DNA of 64,000 nt from Nostoc indistinguendum CM1-VF10 (GCA_019359215.1 JAHHHS010000004.1:62001-126000); one strand, 5' to 3'; shown: positions 54,515 through 63,626, counted from the stretch's first letter. Numbers and translations: made by a program. The notes: generated by a model from the sequence alone, not told the origin.

Positions 54515-55213
54515 CTACTTGCGTCCAGAAGTTTGACCTTCTGTTGTGGCGATTTCGCCGGCTTCCATTAGCATCTTGAAGCGGCGTAATTCATCGCCAA
54601 TTTGCTGTTCTGGTTCTTCACCAAAAAGTTTAGCTACGGTAGCTCCCAATGCTCCACCGGGGGGGTTATACTCCAAAACAACCTTAACCTCCGTGCCGCG
54701 ATCGCCTGGTGCTTTTTTGAAGCGAACAAAACCAGAATTATCAATGTCTGCACCTTCTACAGAAGCCCAAGAAATAAATTCATTTTCCCGGTCTTCGAGA
54801 ATATCTGCATCCCATTCTACTGTATTATCCAAAGGTGCATTGGCAACCCAATGAGAACGTTTTTCGTTGTACACCTTAACAGATTTGAGATGCTTCATAA
54901 ATGTGGGCAAATTCTCAAAGTCGTGCCAAAAGCGATACAATTCTTCTGCCGATTTATTGATAGTTACCGTCTTTTCAACTTTGATGGGCTGGTTTAGACC
55001 TATTGCTTCCTGTGCTTTCTGAATTGTGCTTTGCTTGGTTGCACCTTGATAAACCAAACCGCCACCGGCTAAAGCCGTCAGCGCTCCTCGCAATGAACCT
55101 TGCCTTAAACCCATCAGCACCATCGCACCGCCACCGATAAGGGATGCCCAACGCTCTACTTCACTAGCTTCTGGCTGGTTTGTACTTGATTTATCCCCTG
55201 ATGTTGAAGTCAC
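54515..55213 (-). CDS. Membrane-anchored SRPBCC family protein
   Basis: 232 residues. The start is a GTG at 55213 with GGAG 13 bases upstream. Residues about 25-65 form a membrane hairpin (LIGGGAMVLMGLRQG and GALTALAGGGLVYQGA). Residues about 75-215 are a START-like SRPBCC domain: VEKTVTINKSAEELYRFWHD, NLPTFMKHLKSVKVY, VEWDADILEDRENEFISW. Such domains bind hydrophobic ligands and act as cyclases or coenzyme-Q-type chaperones; the ligand here is not known. The arrangement (membrane hairpin plus SRPBCC) is common in cyanobacterial stress genes. It is in the same strand run as the alcohol dehydrogenases and the PfpI gene. Confidence 0.82.
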   Translation of the reverse strand: MTSTSGDKSSTNQPEASEVERWASLIGGGAMVLMGLRQGSLRGALTALAGGGLVYQGATKQSTIQKAQEAIGLNQPIKVEKTVTINKSAEELYRFWHDFENLPTFMKHLKSVKVYNEKRSHWVANAPLDNTVEWDADILEDRENEFISWASVEGADIDNSGFVRFKKAPGDRGTEVKVVLEYNPPGGALGATVAKLFGEEPEQQIGDELRRFKMLMEAGEIATTEGQTSGRK

Positions 55214-55319
55214 TATTTTATATCTCCATTACTGTAAATTCACCATCAAGGCGCAAATACCCTCTTCTTTCTTGTGTGTTATTTGCGCCTCTTTGGTAGC
55301 CGTCTACGTTCAAAAAACC

Positions 55320-56423
55320 TTACATTGACACAGCAGCCCCTGTAGTCGGCTTAGGAGGCTGAATCTGAGCTACTATCCGTGCCCGATACAACTGTGCTAA
55401 TCGCTGTTCGTATTTCAATAAATCGTGGTAGATTTCTTTGAAAATAGCAGTTGCTACTGGGTCAGTGAACATTGCAGACAAATTGCCAATATCGCCGATA
55501 CCAGTTTGCACATCACCTAAAGCAGAACGTAACTGATATATATCATCACTTCCGGTCATGGCAGTTTTGACCTTGGCATAGTGATTGGCAATATTTGCGC
55601 CTAAAGAGGGTTTTTCGCCCAATCGCTGAAGATAAGTTTCCAGTTTTTGAATGTGGCGCTGTTTATTAGCAATTATTTCTTGAAAGACTGAGTTAACTTC
55701 GTTATCTGATTCCTTTTGCAAGTAGTTTTCAAATGCTTCTAGCGAATAACGTTCACCAGCAAGGGCATTATTTAAACCTTTGGTGATCTCACCTTTAGTT
55801 GAGCCACCCCAAGCATCAGCCAGCTTCCACCATTCAGCACTTGTGTCTTTCTCATTTGGTAATGCGGCATCTTTGCCGCCATAACCCAAACGACTTAATA
55901 TAGCTGTGGTGAAAATTGGCAAGTCTCCAGGTTCACGAGATGTAATCAAATTTCCGTCAACTACCACCGGTTCATCTAGATATTTTGCGCCAGCGTTAAT
56001 CATGTCCTTGGCAATAGCGCTAAAACCAGTGGCTTGTTTACCTTTAAGCAAGTCGCCTTCAATCAAGACTTGTGGCCCATGACAGACAGCAGCAACTAAT
56101 TTTCCTTGTTGTATAGCTTCTTGGACAAAACGTACTGTGTTGGTGTTCCGCCGCATTTGATCGGGAGCCATCCCACCGGGAATTATCACTGCGTCGAATT
56201 CGGCTGCGATCGCTTCTGTGGTTGTCCCATCCGCTTGTATGCTAAGTTTGCCGCGTTTACCTTTATATTTTTCATTCATTCGGGAACCGAGGACTACTAC
56301 CTCCATTCCTGCTTGTTTTAGTCCATTATAAGGAACTGTAAATTCTGCATCCTCTACTGCCTGTTCAATGAGGATGGCAACTTTTCTCTTACCGGAATGA
56401 GTGTTATGGTCAGTCATAGTCAT
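55320..56423 (-). CDS. PfpI/DJ-1 domain fused to a ferritin-like helical bundle
   Basis: About 367 residues from the ATG at 56423 (another ATG follows two codons later; the GTG at 56435 is less likely). Residues about 10-180 form a class I glutamine-amidotransferase-like PfpI domain: KVAILIEQAVEDAEFTVP, GAVIIPGGMAPD-like IIPGGMAPDQMRR and the nucleophile cysteine in VAAVCHGPQVLIEG. After a linker, residues about 205-365 are an alpha-helical bundle with ERYSLEAFENYLQ, KQRHIQKLETYL and KYEQRLAQLYRARI, a ferritin-like arrangement with E and H residues that could bind a metal. PfpI members act as deglycases, chaperones or proteases. The fusion is not a family standard I know. It lies next to the SRPBCC gene. 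Confidence 0.82.
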   Translation of the reverse strand: MTMTDHNTHSGKRKVAILIEQAVEDAEFTVPYNGLKQAGMEVVVLGSRMNEKYKGKRGKLSIQADGTTTEAIAAEFDAVIIPGGMAPDQMRRNTNTVRFVQEAIQQGKLVAAVCHGPQVLIEGDLLKGKQATGFSAIAKDMINAGAKYLDEPVVVDGNLITSREPGDLPIFTTAILSRLGYGGKDAALPNEKDTSAEWWKLADAWGGSTKGEITKGLNNALAGERYSLEAFENYLQKESDNEVNSVFQEIIANKQRHIQKLETYLQRLGEKPSLGANIANHYAKVKTAMTGSDDIYQLRSALGDVQTGIGDIGNLSAMFTDPVATAIFKEIYHDLLKYEQRLAQLYRARIVAQIQPPKPTTGAAVSM

Positions 56424-56940
56424 AGATGTTATCACCTGTTTATTTCTAGTATTTAACTAGCTACCATATTGATCAATTAGGGCCGTTAAACAGCCAAAAT
56501 TTTTTCATAAAAATTTGTTTGCATTGCTTAATTATCGAATTAATATACTTGTTGGTTACCTTCCAAACAGTTCTTCGTAATCGGGAGATAAATGGCTATG
56601 TAAAGCAGGAAACAATTCTGGGACAATAGCATTTTTTAACACAGTAAATACAGCCCGAAGGCTAAACTTAAATTTTTATTTTTGCTCACGAATAAAATAG
56701 TTATGAGCGAGAACTTGGCTACTGAATAGCTTCGATTTGAGAGTTACTAACTCATAACTAAAAACTTCAACTACATAGTTCCTTGACCATGAATTCATAT
56801 TTACAATAGTATGACCCGATAGGTACTTTAGCTTCGTTCCAAGGGGATAGATTATTTTATTTCTAAAGCTATACATCTCTAGTAAGACAACTTAGTGGCA
56901 GGAAAACGTTATTGTGAGAATGCACAAAAGGGCTAGTATC
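56424..56940. other. Gene-free region between the PfpI gene and the DUF6335 gene
   Basis: About 515 bp. It must contain the divergent promoters of the minus-strand stress genes and of the DUF6335 gene. AT-rich; a 66-codon minus frame at 56676-56876 is not convincing. No known operator was recognised. Confidence 0.4.
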
Positions 56941-57339
56941 ATGGCAGAAAAAGATCATAATGACGAAATTGAAACCAATGATTTGCCACAGGAAATCACC
57001 GAATCCTACGGTACAGGTGTAAAAGACTTACCGGGATACAATATTGGTGGCCGCTCAATGAGAGCAGAAAGACAGGAGTATACAGAAACTAGTCCTGAAC
57101 TCACTGGTGGCGATGTTGATGCTTATTGGCAAGATGCAGATGCAGTTGGGGATGAAGCTGTTGGTGGTAGTACTTCCACTCCCGATCAAAATGTAACTGA
57201 GGAGCTAGAAGCAGCAGTAGGGTTAGAAATGGATGATTTTGCCTTTCTGCGTACCAACGAAATTTTAGAGGAACGTGATGATTCTCGCTGGGAGTTAGAT
57301 CCGAAGTCTTCTGAAGATTATCAAGATCGGCGAGAATAA
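56941..57339 (+). CDS. DUF6335 family acidic protein
   Basis: About 132 residues from the ATG at 56941; nine in-frame codons upstream are not needed. The protein is strongly acidic (runs of E and D), with SYGTGVKDLPGYNIGGRSM, ELTGGDVDAYWQDADAVGDE, and DPKSSEDYQDRRE at the end. This matches the cyanobacterial DUF6335 family, of unknown function and found near stress genes. Predicted soluble and partly disordered. Divergent from the PfpI gene. Confidence 0.8.
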   Translation: MAEKDHNDEIETNDLPQEITESYGTGVKDLPGYNIGGRSMRAERQEYTETSPELTGGDVDAYWQDADAVGDEAVGGSTSTPDQNVTEELEAAVGLEMDDFAFLRTNEILEERDDSRWELDPKSSEDYQDRRE

Positions 57340-57732
57340 GCTCAAGAAAGGCAGAAGCCTTACGTATTCGTACTGTACATTCAAAAATTGAATGTTGGCA
57401 TCAACAAATTAATGTCGTGGAATTGGGTCGTACTTATAAAAGTACTGTCAAAAGAAAACTAGCATCTACCTACCGAAATACTTTCTGAGAATATCTCAAT
57501 TTAGCAGCATTCCCATTGCTAATTTTTTTACCTTACCAAAGACAAGCATTATTTCTGGTTTTGATATAACTGTAATACTTCCAATGCAGGACTAAACTAT
57601 GCCAAATTTATGTTCTGCTTATAATTGTTCTTCTTTATGATTCCAATACATCTGTCTTTAGTAGGGTCAAACCCTAAATGTACATTTGATAACCTTGCTA
57701 ATGAAATTAAATAATTGCAATTGGAGTTAATA
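57340..57732. other. Gene-free region upstream of the carotenoid-protein gene
   Basis: About 390 bp, AT-rich. It holds a CATTCAAAAATTGAATG palindrome near 57380 and is otherwise featureless. The promoter of the first carotenoid protein must lie here. Confidence 0.4.
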
Positions 57733-58221
57733 ATGACATTTACACAAACTAGCGATCCAACTATTCGTGAGCATGTCCAAGCTTGGCAACAGTTGGATGT
57801 GGATCAACAACTGGCTTTATTTTGGTTCATTTACAAAGAAATGGGTAAGTCGATTACGCCAGCTGCTCCTGGTGCTAGCACTGTTTCTCCAGAAATTGCT
57901 GAAGGTTTGTTTAATCAAGTTAATGAATTATCTCACGAACAACAATTACAAGTTCAGCGTGACTTGATTAATAAAGCCGATACCCTAATATCTCGTGAAT
58001 ATGGTTCTTTGGGTGATACCACCAAGCTACTATTTTGGTATCGATTATCTCAAGGTATGGATAATGGTACTATCATTTCTGTACCTTCTGACTATGAACT
58101 TCCCTCAGAATGTCAAGAGTTGTTTGGCAGAATTCAAGGATTAGAGTTTGAGCAACAAATTACTCTTTTCCGTGATTATGTTTCGCCAATGGGTGCTGAA
58201 GCAAAGCCAGGTGCTGAAATT
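57733..58221 (+). CDS. Helical carotenoid protein (OCP N-terminal domain homologue), complete carotenoid site
   Basis: 163 residues (stop at 58222-58224) from the ATG at 57733, preceded by GGAG. All-helical protein homologous to the N-terminal half of orange carotenoid protein. Key carotenoid contacts of OCP are present by position: W31 and Y34 (LFWFIYKEMG), W102 (LLFWYRLSQ), and R147 (QQITLFRDYV). It therefore probably binds a ketocarotenoid such as canthaxanthin and quenches singlet oxygen or excitation energy. There is no OCP C-terminal (NTF2-like) domain in the window. A second homologue follows on the same strand. In Nostoc species several such HCPs are known, differing in quenching ability. 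Confidence 0.9.
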
Positions 58222-58224
58222 TAG

Positions 58225-58879
58225 CACTTTTGAAGTTTTTAAGCTCCTTGAGGCTACCTTTTTAGTCCCCAAATGGCGATCGCTGTTATACCAAGTTGAT
58301 TTGGTTGTACTAAGATTCAACAATCAAAATGTCTTTACTTTCCACCAGGTTTAGGCGATCGGTATTAGTGTAGGCTTACCAACCTGCGATATGCAGCATT
58401 GCCTTCATAAGAGGAGTAAGGGTGTTATAACCCTTTTCTTAAAACTAGCTATGTTCGCCAGTCGGTTAATATAAAGCTAAATTTTGATGACTGGCGTTTT
58501 TATTTTTTTTGATAAATAAACACAGAGCAAAATTAAAACTCTTACTCTTTGTTCATATATATCTTTAGAGGTTGTTTTGGCGATCGCTAAACAATGGTTA
58601 GTCATATTTAATAATTAAGCTATGATACAATACCCCCTAATAGAATAGATACATTGCTAACATAAATTATTGCAAAGTAATAAAAACTTAGGATTGATAC
58701 CTTAGATGACAGATAGACGATTAGCGTGAATTGTTTCCAGCAAAACAGCTTTACCAAAATGAAGTGATGTTACCTCATTTTGTTTTCGAGCAAAGCGAGA
58801 ATCAAACTGCTTTAAGGCAGGATTACAATTTTCACTCGATATTTTTTTAATTAAGTAGTTAATTACTTTGAGGTGTTTT
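58225..58879 (+). other. Gene-free region between the two carotenoid-protein genes
   Basis: Contains a terminator-like hairpin at 58418-58440 and a strong one at 58456-58510. A 65-codon minus frame near 58702 is not convincing. The second carotenoid-protein gene must therefore have its own promoter here. Confidence 0.5.
58456..58510 (+). terminator. Strong rho-independent terminator after the first carotenoid-protein gene
   Basis: CGCCAGTC (58456-58463) pairs with GACTGGCG (58489-58496), followed by TTTTTATTTTTTTT. A weaker hairpin, AAGGGT/ACCCTT plus TTTTCTT, precedes it at 58418-58440. Together they would end transcription before the second gene. Confidence 0.85.
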
Positions 58880-59329
58880 ATGACTTCTACGAACGTCAAT
58901 TTTTTAGAACAAAGTGTAGCAAAATTTAAGAATTTAGATACCGACGATCGCCTGACTGTGCTATCTTTACTTTATACTGAAATTTCTGATGAAATTCCAG
59001 CGATCGCTCTCAATGATGTGCCAAACGAAAAAACTGCGAATTTAGTTGCACAAATTCAAAACCTGCCACAGCAGGAACAGGTTTCTGGTTTGCGTCAGTT
59101 GCTAAACCAAGATGAAGTAGGGGAAACAGCAATTCCTGCTGAAGAGTATGCTTCAATGAACGTTGATGATAAATTAGCTTTTTGGTATCAATTAGCCCAA
59201 AACTTGGGAACTACAATCATTGGTATACCAGATGACTATATACCTTCTGAAAAAGCTACAGAAGTAGTAGATTTACTTGATACACCGAACATTGAGGATT
59301 TAGTGACTTTCTTCAAGCAGGTGCTGTAA
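58880..59329 (+). CDS. Divergent helical carotenoid protein (OCP N-terminal domain homologue)
   Basis: 149 residues from the ATG at 58880, preceded by TGAGGTG. Clearly homologous to the first protein (LFWYQ-type segment FWYQLAQ with W102, YTEIS with Y32), but key positions differ: the tryptophan equivalent to OCP W41 is serine (S29 in TVLSLLYTEI), and the arginine near the end is lysine (FFKQVL). It is about 14 residues shorter. Carotenoid binding is therefore uncertain and, if retained, quenching may differ. It lies in tandem with the intact copy but separated by a terminator, so independently expressed. A 21-bp repeat array follows. Confidence 0.85.
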   Translation: MTSTNVNFLEQSVAKFKNLDTDDRLTVLSLLYTEISDEIPAIALNDVPNEKTANLVAQIQNLPQQEQVSGLRQLLNQDEVGETAIPAEEYASMNVDDKLAFWYQLAQNLGTTIIGIPDDYIPSEKATEVVDLLDTPNIEDLVTFFKQVL

Positions 59330-59381
59330 CAGTTTTGAGTTAGGAAACGTAGGTGGGGCATAGCCTCACCTTTATTTTTAA

Positions 59382-59450
59382 TACTCGCCGACAAGTCTTT
59401 GATACTCGTGCATGAGTTTTTAATACTCGTGAATGAGTCTTTGATACTCG
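59382..59450. repeat. 21-bp tandem repeats
   Basis: TACTCGCCGACAAGTCTTTGA, TACTCGTGCATGAGTTTTTAA and TACTCGTGAATGAGTCTTTGA start at 59382, 59403 and 59424, each 21 bp, followed by a partial TACTCGT. They sit between the carotenoid-protein stop and the shc stop codon. Confidence 0.85.
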
Positions 59451-59465
59451 TCTCCCCTGCTTCCA

Positions 59466-61376
59466 TTAGCACAAAACTGCTTGATAGCGACCTAGGGCAA
59501 TTAAAGGAAAGTATTGTTGATACATATGATACTTGAGATAAAAATGGCAGGGGAAGCCAGTACCTGTAAAGTCCGCCTCAAACCAAGTACCATCTGGCTG
59601 TTGAGTTGCAACTAGATAGTCAATTCCTCGCTCAATAACCTTAAGAGCTAATTGACCAGTTGCTTCACCGGCTGCCAAGAGGCCAATTAAAGCCCAAGCA
59701 GTTTGAGATGCAGTACTATTTCCTTTTCCTTTAAGACTGGGGTCGTCGTAGCTGCGGCAAGTCTCACCCCAACCACCATCTGGGTTTTGGCATCTAATTA
59801 ACCAAGCTGCTCCTCGTTCTATACTGAGTTTATGCTTTTGAGGATCAATTAACGCCAAGGCTGACAAAACGCCACTAGTGCCGTAGATATAATTTACACC
59901 CCAACGACCAAACCAACAGCCTTCGGTTTCTTGTTCGCGCAGAAGATAAGTAAGCGATCGCTCTAAATTATCACTATCAATTGACAAATCACAAGCACCA
60001 AGCATTTCTACGACTCTAGCCGTAACATCTGCGGTGTTTGGATCAATCATGGCTTTCAAGTCGCCATAAGGGATGGAGTTCAGCCAATCTTGATCATTGT
60101 CCAAATCAAAAGCAGCCCATCCACCTGGTTTACATTGCATAGATGCAATCCAGTTTAAGGCACGAGCGATCGCAGCCTGCTTAATTTTTTCATTGGGCAG
60201 TTTCACCAAATGTAAAGCCATCACTACCACCGCCGAGTCGTCTACATCGGGATAAAAGCGATTGTCAAACTCAAAAGCCCAAGCCCCTGGTTTTCCCTGG
60301 TGATTTTTTACAGCCCAATCTCCGTAATCTAAAATTTGTTTTTGCAGCAACCATTCTCCAGCCTTTACTACAGCTGGATAATCTGGTGCAAAGCCAGATT
60401 CTATTAAGGCACGCATTGCCCAAGCTGTATCCCAAACGGGTGAAACACAGGGTTGTACTCGGTAACTATTCTCTGTTTCAATGGCAAAGTTATCAATTGC
60501 TTGCAAACCTCGTTCCACAATCGGGTCGCTTCGGTCATAATCCAGACATCGCAAAGCCAGCATTGAATTCAGCATCGCCGGAATAATGCCGCCCCAGTCG
60601 CCTGTAGCTTCTTGGCGTTCTAAAATCCATTTTTCGGCGGCTTTGATGCCCTCTTGGCGGAAGGGTACTAAATTCAGGCTTTCGGCCAACTTGAACCCTT
60701 GATCGAGGGTGAGGAATAAATCTGTCCAATCGCCACTTTGGGGTAATTCCCACCGGACTTGATCAACGCCTTCAGCGTATAGCTCATCTAGGTTGATAGT
60801 TGGGTTGGTGATAAAAACAGGTTTGCGATCGCATACAATCAGCAATGGTACTGTGCTGGAACGTGCCCAGCTAGACATTTCATAGATATTAACGGGGAAA
60901 GCTTTTGGTAACAGCATCACCCAAGGTGGTAGCGAGGGAATACCGCGCCAGTTGTAGCAGCCAATCAAGGCTAGGTGCAATTTGGTGAAAATCCGAGTTT
61001 TGCTGATACCACCCCGTTGGAGAATAAAGGTTCGCGCCCGAATCATTGCCGGATCGGTTGCTGGTAAACCTAGCAACCTCAGCGCCATGTAAGCTTCAAC
61101 TGAAGTGCTAAGTTCTCCACCATCACCATAGTAGAGTTCCCAGCCGCCATGCTGCCGCTGCTCTTGACGCAGGTAGGCTTCAACTTTGTGTAAAGGTCTA
61201 CCTTGGTCTGTTCCCCAAATTTTATGCAGGAGGACGACTTCAGCAGTGATGGTGACATTAGATTCTAACTCTGCCCACCAGTAACCTGCCGGATTTTGAA
61301 TCGAAAGCAAATATTGTTGACTGGCTGCGATCGCATCTGCGACTTGATTGACTTTTACCCTGTCTTGTGTTTGCAT
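59466..61376 (-). CDS. shc: Squalene-hopene cyclase
   Basis: 636 residues. Triterpene cyclase converting squalene to hopene or diplopterol at the membrane. The catalytic DVDDSAVVV (DxDD type) lies near residue 377. Several QW repeats (QxxxGxW type) are visible, for example QNPAGYWW, QEATGDWGG, QCKPGGWAAFD, QETEGCWFGRW, QNPDGGWGE and QQPDGTWFE. Length is in the normal range. It is divergent from hpnB, sharing a 117-bp upstream region, which fits a hopanoid-biosynthesis pair. Confidence 0.95.
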   Translation of the reverse strand: MQTQDRVKVNQVADAIAASQQYLLSIQNPAGYWWAELESNVTITAEVVLLHKIWGTDQGRPLHKVEAYLRQEQRQHGGWELYYGDGGELSTSVEAYMALRLLGLPATDPAMIRARTFILQRGGISKTRIFTKLHLALIGCYNWRGIPSLPPWVMLLPKAFPVNIYEMSSWARSSTVPLLIVCDRKPVFITNPTINLDELYAEGVDQVRWELPQSGDWTDLFLTLDQGFKLAESLNLVPFRQEGIKAAEKWILERQEATGDWGGIIPAMLNSMLALRCLDYDRSDPIVERGLQAIDNFAIETENSYRVQPCVSPVWDTAWAMRALIESGFAPDYPAVVKAGEWLLQKQILDYGDWAVKNHQGKPGAWAFEFDNRFYPDVDDSAVVVMALHLVKLPNEKIKQAAIARALNWIASMQCKPGGWAAFDLDNDQDWLNSIPYGDLKAMIDPNTADVTARVVEMLGACDLSIDSDNLERSLTYLLREQETEGCWFGRWGVNYIYGTSGVLSALALIDPQKHKLSIERGAAWLIRCQNPDGGWGETCRSYDDPSLKGKGNSTASQTAWALIGLLAAGEATGQLALKVIERGIDYLVATQQPDGTWFEADFTGTGFPCHFYLKYHMYQQYFPLIALGRYQAVLC

Positions 61377-61493
61377 GAAATACCGTTCAACCTCAACACC
61401 TAGTTATAAACACGGCACTACAGAGAAAAAATTATTTTTCTCTATCGGTAGACATAGTATTGTGTCTGAGTCACTGAGAATTTGCAATAGGTC

Positions 61494-62726
61494 ATGGGTG
61501 TGATTGTATTAGGATTGATGCTGTTATCCTTGACAATTTGGTTAGGATTACTGTGTTTTTGGGGGCAATTTTGGCGGACAGATCAGCAATTAGAAGTTAC
61601 AGAAACTCAGCTACAATCGTTACCTGTAGTTTGTGCCGTCGTTCCAGCCCGTAACGAAGCCCAATTGCTACCAACCACCTTGCGATCGCTCTTACTCCAA
61701 GACTATCCTGGTTCTTTCAACGTGTTTTTGGTAGACGATCGCAGCACAGACGGTACAGCAAATTTTGCCGAAAAAGTTGCACACGCTGTAGGTAAACCCC
61801 AGCAATTGCATATTATCTCAGGTGAAGCACTGCCTTCTGGTTGGTCTGGCAAACTTTGGGCAGTTGAGCAAGGTATAAACAGCGCGAGTAAATTCACACC
61901 TGACTATTTTTTATTGACTGATGCAGATATCGAGCATGATCCTGGTAATCTCCGCCGACTCGTTGCGAAAGCTGTTCAAGAAGATTTAGACCTAGTTTCG
62001 GTAATGGTGCGACTCAGGTGTGAAAGCTTTTGGGAAAAACTTTTGATTCCAGCTTTCGTCTTTTTCTTCCAAAAACTTTATCCTTTTCGCTGGGTAAATA
62101 ATCCCAATAATTCCACAGGCGCCGCAGCTGGGGGATCTATTCTGATCGCCCGTGAAGCTTTAGAACGAATCGGGGGTATTCAAGTGATTCGCCAAGCTTT
62201 AATTGATGATTGCGCCCTTGCTCAGGCTGTTAAGAAAAGCCAAGGAGACAAGGAAAATACCCCATTCCCAATGCCCAATGCCCCATGCCCCATGCCCAAT
62301 CAAGGCCGTATCTGGCTAGGATTGAGTAGCTTGACTCGGAGTCTACGTGCCTATGACTCGCTGACGACGATTTGGGATATGGTTGCTCGTACTGCCTATA
62401 CCCAACTTAATTATTCTCCATTACTACTATTGGGCACTTTGGTGGGAATGCCTCTGATTTATCTAGTTTCACCTATGTGTGTAATTCTAGGTGCAGTTTG
62501 GGGTAATTGGGCGATCGCACTTACGGGTTTATTAGGATGGCTGTTGATGACTTTCGCTTACTACCCGACAATCCGTTTTTATAAATGTTCTCCTTGGTTA
62601 GCATTTAGTTTACCTGCGATCGCTTTTCTCTATACCCTGATGACTCTAGACTCAGCATTACGTCACTGGCAAGGACGCGGCGGCGCTTGGAAAGGAAGAG
62701 TTTATCCCAGTTCGGATAATTTGTAA
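61494..62726 (+). CDS. hpnB: Hopene-associated glycosyltransferase HpnB
   Basis: 410 residues. GT2 fold: VCAVVPARNEAQLLPTTLRS, VFLVDDRSTDGTANFAEKV, LLTDADIEHDPGNL (DxD-like) and GGSILIAREALERIGG. N- and C-terminal hydrophobic segments suggest a membrane enzyme. HpnB proteins are always found with hopanoid genes; their acceptor is not established. Codons 256-270, encoding FPMPNAPCPMPNQ, come from a dispersed CCCCATGCCC-type repeat (62259-62300) inserted in frame and are likely dispensable. Divergent from shc. Confidence 0.88.
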   Translation: MGVIVLGLMLLSLTIWLGLLCFWGQFWRTDQQLEVTETQLQSLPVVCAVVPARNEAQLLPTTLRSLLLQDYPGSFNVFLVDDRSTDGTANFAEKVAHAVGKPQQLHIISGEALPSGWSGKLWAVEQGINSASKFTPDYFLLTDADIEHDPGNLRRLVAKAVQEDLDLVSVMVRLRCESFWEKLLIPAFVFFFQKLYPFRWVNNPNNSTGAAAGGSILIAREALERIGGIQVIRQALIDDCALAQAVKKSQGDKENTPFPMPNAPCPMPNQGRIWLGLSSLTRSLRAYDSLTTIWDMVARTAYTQLNYSPLLLLGTLVGMPLIYLVSPMCVILGAVWGNWAIALTGLLGWLLMTFAYYPTIRFYKCSPWLAFSLPAIAFLYTLMTLDSALRHWQGRGGAWKGRVYPSSDNL

Positions 62727-62772
62727 TTGGGATAAAATTAAAGTAAGCGGAAAGTGGTTGATTAGAAAAATT

Positions 62773-63009
62773 ATGACAACCGCAACATCAACAAATAATC
62801 CTGTTATTATCCCCAAAAAGCTGCCTTTTCTGGAGTCAATTTGTTGGCAGACAGCCGATGTCTATCGCTTTACTCCACAACAAATGCTGAGTCGCTACGA
62901 GCGTGGTTGGCAATATCGCAACCTATTTAATAATCTTGAAGGTGAAGAACTCAATTTCCTTAAGGAACTCGCCAAACGCTATAAATCCTGGTTGCAAGTT
63001 TGTTTATGA
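62773..63009 (+). CDS. Small conserved hypothetical protein
   Basis: 78 residues from the ATG at 62773; the upstream five codons have no support. It reads LPFLESICWQTADVYRFTPQ, then QMLSRYERGWQYRNLF and EELNFLKELAKRYKSWL. It resembles a small cyanobacterial family of unknown function; the pattern with W-x-Y and E-L-N-F-L suggests a compact helical protein. No membrane segment. It lies 46 bp after hpnB on the same strand, so it is probably co-transcribed, but a link to hopanoids is not shown. Confidence 0.65.
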   Translation: MTTATSTNNPVIIPKKLPFLESICWQTADVYRFTPQQMLSRYERGWQYRNLFNNLEGEELNFLKELAKRYKSWLQVCL

Positions 63010-63071
63010 CCTTCAGGTTTGAACACCACAATAAAATTCTCACAGTAATCTTTAAATTCGGACATACTTAG

Positions 63072-63110
63072 GAAGGGTTCTGCTTACTTCGGTGGCGGAA
63101 CCCTTCTTGC
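63072..63110 (+). terminator. Terminator-like hairpin after the small gene
   Basis: GAAGGGTTC (63072-63080) pairs with GAACCCTTC (63098-63106) followed by TTGCATTTGAG. It lies about 60 bp after the small gene stop codon. Confidence 0.6.
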
Positions 63111-63275
63111 ATTTGAGTTTGAAGAATATCGCTGGAGTAAAGATATTGATTTTATTGCTTCTCAGACTCCAAGGCTTTTTCCAGAACAACGTGATATGCT
63201 TTGCTGATTTAGAAATACACAAAGAAACACGAGAAGATTCTTAAACAGGTAGTGATCGCCCCATACCCCATGCCC

Positions 63276-63626
63276 TTAAATCCTTGCAGCTGTTTGTTTA
63301 TCACTCGCAGGACTAACAGGTAATGGTTGAGCAGCTTTCAATATCGCATCCAGCAACCCTGGAAACAGCACCTCTAAATCTTCACGCCGCAGGATGTTAA
63401 TGTGATGTGTCCCTTCTTTACGTGTAAAGACTATCCCAGACTCCCGCAAAATCTTGAAGTGATTGGACATAGTAGACTTAGCGATCGCAAAATCAAAACT
63501 GGCACAGCATTGTTCCCCCTCAGTAGCCAACCGCCGCACAATCTCTAGCCGGACTGGATCGCCCAATGCATACAGCACTCCCGGTAAAGAAATATTTTTT
63601 CTATCTGGATGATAAAGAAATCTCAT
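63276..63626 (-). CDS. rexT: Redox-sensing ArsR-family repressor RexT
   Basis: 116 residues. ArsR/SmtB winged helix: LGDPVRLEIVRRLATEGEQC, recognition helix KSTMSNHFKILRESG, wing FTRKEGTHHINILR. The vicinal cysteines C40 and C41 (EQCCASF) match those of Anabaena RexT, which forms a disulfide on hydrogen peroxide exposure and then leaves its DNA site. The thioredoxin gene is adjacent and divergent, as in the known rexT-trxA2 pair. Likely represses that thioredoxin and itself under reducing conditions. Confident assignment by residues and context. Confidence 0.9.
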   Translation of the reverse strand: MRFLYHPDRKNISLPGVLYALGDPVRLEIVRRLATEGEQCCASFDFAIAKSTMSNHFKILRESGIVFTRKEGTHHINILRREDLEVLFPGLLDAILKAAQPLPVSPASDKQTAARI

